Assembly (NCBI GenBank): GCA_964470025.1
Contig: CAYXZR010000025.1
Span: forward strand, 1-12,579
Direction: 5' to 3'
From: CAYXZR01 sp964470025
Lineage (GTDB): Bacteria > Patescibacteriota > Patescibacteriia > Buchananbacterales > UBA6539
Length of the DNA stretch: 12,579 nt
Shown here: piece by piece, positions 1 through 6,997 of the stretch
Layout: every line of letters starts with the position of its first letter
How positions within the stretch are numbered: position 1 is the first letter of the stretch
Notes under the pieces: generated by a model
Database searches by the model: none
Seen by the model: only the letters and a program-made list of their open reading frames with translations
Told to the model about the DNA's origin: nothing
Translations under genes and position numbers: made by a program

Positions 1-1
1 A

Positions 2-847
2 ATTACAAAAAAAATAGACCAAACTACAGTAGTGTATACAAGAGACCTAGAGGTGTTGACAGCGCTTGTTGATAATAATTTTCCGGTTGTATGGGAGGCG
101 CACTCTATCCCGTCAAGGGTGCGTAAGTATGTTTCTGCTATAAAAAAATGCAAAAAAATCATAGCAATATCTGAGGGAATAAAAAAAGAACTTATGACAC
201 ATGGTATTATTGAGGATGATATAGTTATTGCTAGAGATGCAGTAGATATATCTCAATTCGTAAAAACTGGCTCAGATATAAATTTAAGAAAAGAATTAAA
301 TTTGGGGAATAAAAAAATAATTTTATATACAGGACATTTGTATGGATGGAAAGGAGTTGATACTCTAATTCAAGCTGCAAAAATAATACCAAGTGCTATT
401 CAGGTTGTTTTAGTTGGCGGAACAAAGCATGATATCCAGCAAACGAAAATAAAGGTTAAAGGTATAAAAAATGTTACTGTATATGGAAGCGTATTACACG
501 CAAGGGTTCCACATTTTTTGCAGTCAGCTGATATTTTAGTTATTCCGAATTCAAAAAAGCAGAAGATATCTTCACATTATACATCGCCAATGAAGCTTTT
601 TGAGTATATGGCAAGTAGAAAGCCAATAATAGCAAGTAATTTACCTAGCATTCAAGAGGTAGTTGATGATAAGTGTGTAACTTTCTTTGATGCAGATTCA
701 GCGGAAAGCCTAGCAGATAAAATTAATGAAGTATTAAATGATTACAATCCTGCCTTGATAAAAGCTGAATATGCCTATGGGAAAGTTTTAGAATTCTCAT
801 GGGGTAAGAGAGCTAAAAAAATACTTGATCAATTAAAGGCCGTATGA
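2..847 (+). CDS. GT4-family glycosyltransferase, 5' end truncated by the window edge
   Basis: This is the C-terminal portion of a GT-B fold glycosyltransferase of family GT4, which transfers a sugar from a nucleotide-sugar donor to a lipid-linked or glycan acceptor at the inner membrane face. The frame is open from base 2, before the GTG at 32. The residues before that GTG lead into the typical VVYTRD segment of GT4 N-terminal domains, so the gene starts outside the window. Visible landmarks, in order, are YTRD, WEAHSIP, the linker motif AISEGIKKEL, DAVDISQF, the second-domain start ILYTGHLYGWKGVDTL, VLVGG, and the donor-binding signature SPMKLFEYMASRKPIIAS followed by PSIQEVV. Its TGA stop overlaps the next start (ATGA, 844-847), which indicates translational coupling. 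Donor and acceptor cannot be read from sequence. The family call is solid. Confidence 0.93.
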   Translation: MTKKIDQTTVVYTRDLEVLTALVDNNFPVVWEAHSIPSRVRKYVSAIKKCKKIIAISEGIKKELMTHGIIEDDIVIARDAVDISQFVKTGSDINLRKELNLGNKKIILYTGHLYGWKGVDTLIQAAKIIPSAIQVVLVGGTKHDIQQTKIKVKGIKNVTVYGSVLHARVPHFLQSADILVIPNSKKQKISSHYTSPMKLFEYMASRKPIIASNLPSIQEVVDDKCVTFFDADSAESLADKINEVLNDYNPALIKAEYAYGKVLEFSWGKRAKKILDQLKAV

Positions 848-1533
848 AATTAACACACTTTGAACAGATGCAGACATATATTCCAGGGTTATTACAAAAA
901 AAGATTATTGATATTGGCTCTGGCAAGGGAGGATATATTCTTGATGCACTCAGCCACGGCGCAAACGTGCAGGGTCTTGAGTATAATCAAGAGTATATAG
1001 ATATCGCAAAAAATGAACTCAAGAATCATGGCTTCGATGCTCAGATTGTACATGGAGCCGGAGAAGATATGCCTTTTAGTGGGGAGTCATTTGATGTAGC
1101 AAACCTTGGTGAGGTAATTGAACACGTTCAAGATCCAATGCAGGTATTAAAAGAGCTATATAGAGTATTACGAGAAGGTGGGATGGCATATATGAGCGTA
1201 CCAAATCGCTATAGTGTAAAAGACACCCACTTCCATCTTTACTTCGTGAATTGGGTTCCAAGAAAGTTTGCAAGTAAATACATAAGTATATTTGGGAGAC
1301 ATAAGAAATATTCTACAGAAGCTGGCCGACAAAAACTAGATGAGATGCACTACTTTACCTATAGACAAATAAAAAAAATATGTGAGCAAACTGGTTTCAT
1401 GATTACCGATATACGAGAGATGAAGTTAAGAAAAAAATTTAAGAAAAAAAGTACTAAATTTTTTATTACTCTTTTATACAAACCATTAAGATTTTTTTAT
1501 TTTAATACTTCTCATCTTCTTCTGGAGAAATAG
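844..1533 (+). CDS. Class I SAM-dependent methyltransferase (Methyltransf_11 type)
   Basis: The 229-residue protein is a Rossmann-fold methyltransferase that probably adds a methyl group to a sugar hydroxyl or a lipid-linked glycan intermediate, judging by context. Motif I is IIDIGSGKGGYI (residues 21-32). The acidic residue binding the SAM ribose is probably E46 in GLEYNQEYIDIA. Motif IV/post-I is VANLGEVIEHV (85-95), and the later strand is LKELYRVLREGGMAYMSVPN (102-121). The last 35 residues are strongly basic (RKKFKKKSTKFF) and then hydrophobic, which could bring the enzyme to the membrane; that is inference. The start is fixed by the 4-bp ATGA overlap with the upstream glycosyltransferase. 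The next gene begins 6 bp after its stop. Substrate unknown. Confidence 0.92.
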   Translation: MKLTHFEQMQTYIPGLLQKKIIDIGSGKGGYILDALSHGANVQGLEYNQEYIDIAKNELKNHGFDAQIVHGAGEDMPFSGESFDVANLGEVIEHVQDPMQVLKELYRVLREGGMAYMSVPNRYSVKDTHFHLYFVNWVPRKFASKYISIFGRHKKYSTEAGRQKLDEMHYFTYRQIKKICEQTGFMITDIREMKLRKKFKKKSTKFFITLLYKPLRFFYFNTSHLLLEK

Positions 1534-1539
1534 AATAGT

Positions 1540-2835
1540 ATGACAGATCAATTATATAAAGATGAAGCAAACCGAATAATCAGCCTGCTAGAAAAAGATT
1601 TTTTAATGCCCAATGGAGCTTTATGTCATAAAATTACAGGCGGGAGAAAGTCGAGTCATCATATATTACCAGACTTAGGTGATGTTGTTCCATTTATGCA
1701 GTATTTTGGTAGAGATAAGTTGATACAAATGCAATTATATGCTTTAGATTCAATTCTTGAGGAAGGAGTACTTATATCAGAGTTCCCTGCACTAAAAATT
1801 TCAGGTTTAGCTAAGTCGTATGAGTATAGTGATTTCATTCTAGGATTACTAGATATTTATAAAAAAGATAGAAATCAAAAAAATAAGGATCGTTTATTAT
1901 TTCATGTTGAAAAAATGACCGAAATATTTCGGTATGATAATAAAATAAGCTCATGGTATCATTTGGGTAAAAAGTTGCATCTGCCAGTGATTGATTCGAG
2001 AGATGGGATGATGATCGAGTTATATGTTGAGTTATATGAAGAAACTAGAGATAGTCGGTATTTAGTAATTGCTAAAAACATTGCTGCACAATTATCACAA
2101 CTTACATTTTACAAAAAGCATGATGTTTTCCCTACATTGCACTGCACGCTCGTACCATATGGCCTAATGCGACTCTTTAGAATTAAAAAATTCATACAAG
2201 CAGACATTCCAAAGGTTAACACCAATACACTCTTTGGCTTTTTAGAATTATACAGAATAACAAAGGAGGACTGGTTATTAGAGGTTATCGACAAGACGGT
2301 GAGCGCAATTTTTAAAAAAGCTTCCAATAAAGGTGGTATAGTAGCCACCTATAAGCCAGGGAATTTAGTCGTAGAGGCAAACCTTACAGCCTCTTTTATG
2401 TTACTTGATTTCTTGTGTGACCTCTACGTTGAGATTAAAAAGGAAAGATATTTAAAATATGCATTATCTATAGCTGAATTTTGGCTAGATAGGCAGACAG
2501 AGATTGGTTTATTTCCTCTCAAGGCCTCAGGAGGGAAAACCTTTCTAGATTCAGAAACCGATATGACCGTTGCACTATATAAGTTATATGAAATTACAAG
2601 TGACAGGCGTTTTAAGGAGTCAGCAGATAGGTGTACTGTAGCAATAATAAAGTATCATGGACAAAAAGACTATGTTTTAGGAGTTGATTCACAAACAGGT
2701 AGGGTGGTTGATAATTATCAAAAGACTAAATTTTTAGCATTATTTTTAAAGTTACTGATTCTAAAAATTGAGCAGACATATAAGCATGAGATATATAAAA
2801 ATAAAGAACTATTCAATCTCTTAAAAGATCGATAA
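1540..2835 (+). CDS. Uncharacterised helical-repeat protein, probably alpha/alpha-toroid fold
   Basis: I do not recognise a named family for this 431-residue protein. It has no signal peptide and no membrane span. It is almost entirely helical, and a hairpin pattern recurs at least four or five times: LGLLDIYKKDRNQ (101-113), LYVELYEETRDSRYLVIAKN (161-180), GFLELYRITKEDWLLEVIDK (233-252), LLDFLCDLYVEIKKERYLKY (288-307) and ALYKLYEITSDRRFKESADR (345-364). Alternating hairpins of this kind are typical of six-hairpin glycosidases, sugar epimerases of the AGE type and C5-epimerase-like proteins, so a carbohydrate-active role is plausible but unproven. Conserved-looking polar patches include DLGD (45-48), SRDGMMIE (153-160) and DSETDMTVA (337-345). 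A GGAG at 1524-1527 lies 12 bp before the ATG. The downstream ATG begins 2 bp after its TAA, so it belongs to the same transcript as its neighbours. Confidence 0.8.
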   Translation: MTDQLYKDEANRIISLLEKDFLMPNGALCHKITGGRKSSHHILPDLGDVVPFMQYFGRDKLIQMQLYALDSILEEGVLISEFPALKISGLAKSYEYSDFILGLLDIYKKDRNQKNKDRLLFHVEKMTEIFRYDNKISSWYHLGKKLHLPVIDSRDGMMIELYVELYEETRDSRYLVIAKNIAAQLSQLTFYKKHDVFPTLHCTLVPYGLMRLFRIKKFIQADIPKVNTNTLFGFLELYRITKEDWLLEVIDKTVSAIFKKASNKGGIVATYKPGNLVVEANLTASFMLLDFLCDLYVEIKKERYLKYALSIAEFWLDRQTEIGLFPLKASGGKTFLDSETDMTVALYKLYEITSDRRFKESADRCTVAIIKYHGQKDYVLGVDSQTGRVVDNYQKTKFLALFLKLLILKIEQTYKHEIYKNKELFNLLKDR

Positions 2836-2837
2836 AT

Positions 2838-4076
2838 ATGGAATTAGACCAAATTTTAAATACTAGAAGGAGTTGCAGAGCTTTTACTGATCAAAAGGTT
2901 GAACGTTTCATGACGGAGCAGCTAATTGACGCCGCATTAAAGGCGCCCGTATCTTGTAATTTGCAAGTAACTCAGTTCATTGTTATTGATGATAGGGTAC
3001 TTTTAAAAAAGCTAGAAAAAGAAATCTCTTATAAATTCAGCTACGCGCCATGTTATATCTTGGTGATATATGACCCAAGGGTTACAGTTGAGCGAGCATC
3101 TGTAGTTAGTAGTAGTGCGATGGCAGCGCAAAACATATTACTTAAGGCAGTTGACCTTGGGCTTGCAACTTGTCCAATGGCTGGATTTACTCATGATAGG
3201 AAGTTAAAAAAAATACTTAGTATTCCATCTGAATTATCCCTTGCATTACTCATCTCAGTTGGTTATGCAGATGATAATATATATAAAATAAAAATTCCAA
3301 AGGTCATCTCAAAAAAATTGTATTCTTATAATTCTTATAAAACATTGGAACCAATGGAGCTAGGTGATAATTTAGAAAAAGCATCACCAGCAAGTATTGC
3401 AGATTACAGAAGGAGAATAGGTCCAGTGTATCTTGACCGCTTTCGTCTACAAACGTGGAGTACTTCATATTATGAAGAAGTGCTACGATATTGCCAGCGC
3501 AACCAAATAATCAATAGTCAGACAAAATCAATAATGGATATTATGACTTATGATGGATATTTTTTAAAATTGCTTTACGAGACAAAAATTGCAGAAGGGG
3601 CAACTATTATATCCACTGACTACCTATCAGAGAACCTTGATTTTTTCAAAAAAAAATTTAACTGTGGAGTAGCCCACATTGATCATTATAATAGGATTAT
3701 ACATAAAAATCAGGATATTCAACTAGCTACAATGATATTTCAAGCAGAATTCACTCCCGGGCTACCCAAGCTATTAGACAGTGTTTATTCAGTCTTGGAT
3801 AAAGAGGGTCAGTTATTTATCACAACAGTCAAGGAGGGTGTGGGTAGAAAGTTTAAAAATAAAATGGCAAGGATACTTAGTAGGTATTTGTATAGAAAAC
3901 AGGTAAATCGTTATGAGAATAATAAGTTTTATAGAATTGGACCAAGAAAACAACGCTCCGTCATGTATATGAAAAAACAGTTGAAAGATGCAGGGTTTTC
4001 AGAGATAAAAAAAGATGTGATAAAAAAGTATCCAGCAAAAGGTGTTAGTATTGTTGCATTTACTGCCCTAAAGTAG
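2838..4076 (+). CDS. Apparent nitroreductase-methyltransferase fusion protein
   Basis: Two domains are visible in 412 residues. Residues 1-165 look like a compact FMN-dependent nitroreductase: ILNTRRSCRAFTD (6-18, with the FMN-phosphate arginines), LIDAALKAPVSCNLQVTQF (29-47, with the usual Asn after AP), AMAAQNILLKAVDLGLATC (94-112) and LALLISVGYAD (135-145). Residues about 205-412 resemble a class I methyltransferase: SIMDIMTYDGYFLKLL (231-246) sits where motif I should be but has lost the glycine-rich GxGxG, ISTDYLSENLDFF resembles motif II, KLLDSVYSVLDKEGQLFITT matches the late strand, and YMKKQLKDAGFSEIKKDVI the C-terminal helix-strand. The substrate is unknown; an oxidation or reduction step on a sugar coupled to methylation is speculation. 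The reading frame is uninterrupted. It ends directly against the stop of the convergent flippase gene. Confidence 0.85.
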   Translation: MELDQILNTRRSCRAFTDQKVERFMTEQLIDAALKAPVSCNLQVTQFIVIDDRVLLKKLEKEISYKFSYAPCYILVIYDPRVTVERASVVSSSAMAAQNILLKAVDLGLATCPMAGFTHDRKLKKILSIPSELSLALLISVGYADDNIYKIKIPKVISKKLYSYNSYKTLEPMELGDNLEKASPASIADYRRRIGPVYLDRFRLQTWSTSYYEEVLRYCQRNQIINSQTKSIMDIMTYDGYFLKLLYETKIAEGATIISTDYLSENLDFFKKKFNCGVAHIDHYNRIIHKNQDIQLATMIFQAEFTPGLPKLLDSVYSVLDKEGQLFITTVKEGVGRKFKNKMARILSRYLYRKQVNRYENNKFYRIGPRKQRSVMYMKKQLKDAGFSEIKKDVIKKYPAKGVSIVAFTALK

Positions 4077-5333
4077 TTATAGGTGAAATTTTAACAAGGC
4101 TGCTTTAATGATTAAACTAACAACACGATGAAGGACACGTGCAATAACAGCCCCCAGAAGTCCGAGGTAGAGTATTAAGATGGTGGTAGTTATAATTTGA
4201 AAAATGCTTGTTAATATTTGAGATTGATAAATTGCCTTCGTCATTTTTTGTGATTGGAAAATAGAAGTGATCAACCACAAAAATGGTAAGGTGAAGAGTG
4301 AGGAGATAAGTATCTGAAAGTAGAGAACAGATTCGAGGTATTGAGGAAAGAGTAGGGAGTATATAAAAGGCGCAGTAAAAATGAAAATTAATGAGACGAT
4401 AAGAGAGAAGATTAAGAGTAAGATGGTCTTTTTTTTGATACTATATTTTAGTTGAGCTGGTGATTTTTCTGAAAATTTAGGAAGAGCCAATACATTAATA
4501 TTTTTTAAAAAACCTTTGATATGGTCATTTGGAGCCAGTGCAAATGAGTATACTGCCAACTCGACTGGGCCGAGGTATGTGAACAATAGTAATCTATCAA
4601 TATAATCAGCAATAGTTGCAATGACAGAGGAAATTGTAAGGTGTTTTCCAAAGGATAGAGCATCAGGATCGTTTGATGAGTTGAGGCTATATTTTTTAAG
4701 AGTATACGTATATATTAATAAGCGAATAACTGTCCAGCTGAAGAAATAGGAAAAAACAATAAGTATAACATTTTTGGTAAAAAAAATAGTAGCAACTAAC
4801 GTTATAATGGTAAAAAATTTACTTAGCATCCCACAACGACTTGCAAGACTAAAGTTTTTCTTTCCAAGCAGAAATGCTTCTGAGACAGTTGATGCCTCCA
4901 TTAAGGGGAGAAATACAGCAACTATTAAAAAACTCAAAGTAAGAGTAGTTGACCCTGATAGGTGGTAATAACCACTAATACATGCTGAAAAAAAACTGGC
5001 AACAAAACCCCATTGTAATCTATATTTAAATCCTGATTTTACTACTGCTTCTGCACCCTGAGCTACAGATCGGGTTATGGCAGTATTTAAGCCACTTAGT
5101 GAAACAACGGCCAGAACACTAGCAACGGAAAGTATGTAGCGGTATACGCCGTATGATTCTTTAGGTAAAAGATTGGCTAGTGCAATAGAGAGTAATATTG
5201 AGAGCAGTATTGAAAATAATCTACTAATGGTAAGCCAAAATCCACCTTTCGCAAGGTAGACCATGTCTGTCTTTGTGAGGCGTTCTGATTTACGTAGTAG
5301 CCTATAAAAAAAAGATCGTATGCGCTGCAGCAT
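4077..5333 (-). CDS. Wzx-like polysaccharide flippase (MOP exporter superfamily)
   Basis: The 418-residue protein is a multi-pass inner-membrane flippase of the polysaccharide-exporter type, expected to move undecaprenyl-diphosphate-linked oligosaccharides to the outer leaflet. The family look comes from KGGFWLTISRLFSILLSI in the first span (29-50), LLPKESYGVYRYILSVAS (55-72), a string of about a dozen hydrophobic helices, and YIDRLLLFTYLGPVELAVY (244-262), the typical mid-protein signature. Length is normal for the family. The start ATG lies 3 bp downstream of the sugar transferase stop, and AAAGGG (5344-5349, minus strand) gives a plausible ribosome binding site 10 bp upstream. It is therefore co-transcribed with the initiating transferase. 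A run of eight T on the coding strand (5306-5313) lies at codons 7-10. There is no terminator before the facing gene. Confidence 0.92.
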   Translation of the reverse strand: MLQRIRSFFYRLLRKSERLTKTDMVYLAKGGFWLTISRLFSILLSILLSIALANLLPKESYGVYRYILSVASVLAVVSLSGLNTAITRSVAQGAEAVVKSGFKYRLQWGFVASFFSACISGYYHLSGSTTLTLSFLIVAVFLPLMEASTVSEAFLLGKKNFSLASRCGMLSKFFTIITLVATIFFTKNVILIVFSYFFSWTVIRLLIYTYTLKKYSLNSSNDPDALSFGKHLTISSVIATIADYIDRLLLFTYLGPVELAVYSFALAPNDHIKGFLKNINVLALPKFSEKSPAQLKYSIKKKTILLLIFSLIVSLIFIFTAPFIYSLLFPQYLESVLYFQILISSLFTLPFLWLITSIFQSQKMTKAIYQSQILTSIFQIITTTILILYLGLLGAVIARVLHRVVSLIIKAALLKFHL

Positions 5334-5336
5334 ATG

Positions 5337-6740
5337 CTAATGACCCTTTCGACTCAGTACGGTCTTAATTGTTTTAAGAATGATGCTAGCATCAAGGCCG
5401 AGTGATCTATTTTTAATATAATATAAGTCATACTGAAGCTTCTCGAGTGTTTCTTCGACCGATCCACCATAGTCTGGACCGACTACCTGTGCCCAACCAG
5501 TTAAGCCCGGCTTTACCAATAAGCGCTCTTTATAAAAGGGAATAGTCTCTTGTAGTTGGGTGATAAATTCTGGTCGTTCTGGGCGAGGACCAATCAAGCT
5601 CATTTCACCACGTAAAATATTAAAGAGTTGTGGTATTTCGTCAATACGAGTTTTACGCATAAAAGCGCCAAACGATGTGATTCTACTATCGTTTTTTGTT
5701 GCCCACTGAGGTCCATTTTTTTCAGCATTTGCAATCATGCTACGGAATTTCATAGCTAAAAATGTTTTTCCATTTTTTCCAGTTCTAGTCTGCTTAAAGA
5801 TGATAGGTCCCTTGCTGGTTGTTTTAATGATTATTGCTATAAACGGTAAAAAAGGTAAGCTGATAACTAAGAGAATAATCGATAAGAAAACATCTGATAC
5901 TCGTTGAAATGCGTCATGACCTCGCTTACTTCTTTGATTAAAATTCTCTAGAAACCATGTATGCTCAATTGACGATACAGGAATCTTCCCAAATAAAAAT
6001 TCATAAAAGAGTGCAGCATTATAAATTGTTACATCAAGTGAGATGCAGTTAAAAATATCCTTTGATAAAGCAGTGTCTGATTTAACTGATTCAGATGAGA
6101 CAATAACATCGATATGATATTGTTTGCAGTATTCATATAGTGAGGTTATTGATTCTGCTACAACTGTGTGAGAAGATAGTGTATTTGGTGTGTCTACTTT
6201 TTGGTCTGGTGTTGCAATGATGCTATGAAGAGTAAAATTTCTACTCGATTTTTCCAAGAGCTCTTCAGCAATTGTCTGTGTGGTAGAGGTGAGACCTACA
6301 ATTAGGACAGAGCTTTTTATTTTATCCGATGCTGTTATTTGGTAAAAAATAAATCGCCATGTGTAAAGAAGTAAGGCTGAAGTAACTAAATAAATAAGAA
6401 AAACTCTTTGAGGTTTGATATTAAAGAGCCGATCATCACCAATATAGAAAAAAGCAATACCAATTAAACCGGTAACTATAAAAGTTCTGAAAAGTCGATT
6501 AAAAAATTCACTTTGGATTGCGGTTGTAGTCAATTCGTATAGCTCGTCAATATAGAATGCGATAAGCATCACAAAAAAGATAGCCAAGAAAGGATATAGA
6601 TGTTCAAGGAATAAGCTAGGGGTAACTTGTTCTTGATAACGTAAAAAAAGTGTGAGCCAAAGCGCACTAATCAAGACGATAATATCGCCAAAAAAGAGTG
6701 AAATTTTTCTACGGGAGTGTGCCTTAAGTGTGTCTGCCAT
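5337..6740 (-). CDS. Polyprenyl-phosphate sugar-1-phosphate transferase (WbaP/WcaJ type)
   Basis: This membrane enzyme starts glycan synthesis by transferring a sugar-1-phosphate from a UDP-sugar to undecaprenyl phosphate. Counting from the ATG at 6740 (467 residues), an N-terminal block of about four membrane helices (13-35, 48-65, 86-101, 111-132) is followed by a Rossmann-like domain beginning SVLIVGL (144-150). A further hydrophobic segment (283-306) precedes the catalytic sugar transferase domain: GPIIFKQTRTGKNGKTF, AMKFRSM, the DE motif in RIDEIPQLFNILRGEMSLIG (Asp367, Glu368), GPRPERPEF, KPGLTGWAQV and YDLYYIKNRS. All hallmarks are intact. I start it at 6740 because an upstream TTG at 6770 would fall inside the promoter spacer. 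The flippase follows 3 bp later. The sugar specificity (glucose, galactose or an N-acetylated sugar) cannot be read from sequence. Confidence 0.95.
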   Translation of the reverse strand: MADTLKAHSRRKISLFFGDIIVLISALWLTLFLRYQEQVTPSLFLEHLYPFLAIFFVMLIAFYIDELYELTTTAIQSEFFNRLFRTFIVTGLIGIAFFYIGDDRLFNIKPQRVFLIYLVTSALLLYTWRFIFYQITASDKIKSSVLIVGLTSTTQTIAEELLEKSSRNFTLHSIIATPDQKVDTPNTLSSHTVVAESITSLYEYCKQYHIDVIVSSESVKSDTALSKDIFNCISLDVTIYNAALFYEFLFGKIPVSSIEHTWFLENFNQRSKRGHDAFQRVSDVFLSIILLVISLPFLPFIAIIIKTTSKGPIIFKQTRTGKNGKTFLAMKFRSMIANAEKNGPQWATKNDSRITSFGAFMRKTRIDEIPQLFNILRGEMSLIGPRPERPEFITQLQETIPFYKERLLVKPGLTGWAQVVGPDYGGSVEETLEKLQYDLYYIKNRSLGLDASIILKTIKTVLSRKGH

Positions 6741-6749
6741 AATGTAGAA

Positions 6750-6778
6750 ATTATATAATAATATGAGCAAAATGTCAA
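6750..6778 (-). promoter_or_regulatory. Consensus sigma70-like promoter for the sugar transferase-flippase pair
   Basis: On the minus strand TTGACA (6773-6778) is followed by exactly 17 bp and TATAAT (6750-6755), a perfect match to the housekeeping consensus in both boxes and spacing. The ATG at 6740 is only 9 bp beyond the -10 box, so transcription should start within about 0-4 nt of the start codon, giving a leaderless or nearly leaderless mRNA. No Shine-Dalgarno could fit. Confidence 0.85.
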
Positions 6779-6788
6779 TGTTCTGAAA

Positions 6789-6817
6789 TTGAGATCAATA
6801 TGCAATTTTGCTACTAT
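6789..6817 (+). promoter_or_regulatory. Possible promoter upstream of the subtilase gene
   Basis: TTGAGA (6789-6794), 17 bp, then TACTAT (6812-6817) is a moderate sigma70-like match facing the subtilase. It lies back to back with the minus-strand promoter, the two -35 boxes being 10 bp apart. If used it gives a leader of about 170 nt in which I see no convincing hairpin or riboswitch. A separate TATAAT at 6950-6955, with only a weak -35 match (TTAGTA, 6927-6932), is an alternative start closer to the gene. Confidence 0.4.
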
Positions 6818-6997
6818 AGAAGTATAAATATACACATACCCCCTCATGTGTAGTGGTGGTAATTTAAGAGGTACTAGTGCAAGCTGCAAGATTTCATGCT
6901 AAAATTAGTAATAGTACATATGCAGGTTAGTAGAGGTAAAAAGAATAATTATAATATACGTATTCAGATTATAGAATCAGTAAACTAGGCAAAATAT

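Noticed and set aside
32..34. GTG at 32 as the true start of the first glycosyltransferase
   Set aside because: The same frame is open to the window edge, the upstream residues continue the GT4 pattern, and the protein would lack most of its N-terminal domain.
1076..1273. Small reverse-strand open frames inside several genes (for example here, 2109-2348, 7981-8229, 9242-9454, 10343-10579, 12341-12547)
   Set aside because: They lie opposite well-supported genes, lack recognisable motifs or start signals, and look like chance antisense frames.
6741..6770. Upstream TTG start at 6770 for the sugar transferase, adding ten residues
   Set aside because: It lies within the spacer of a perfect promoter, so it would not be transcribed. 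The ATG at 6740 matches family starts better.
6671..6889. Reverse-strand open frame spanning the divergent intergenic region
   Set aside because: It crosses the strong promoter and the sugar transferase start in another frame and has no family-like features.
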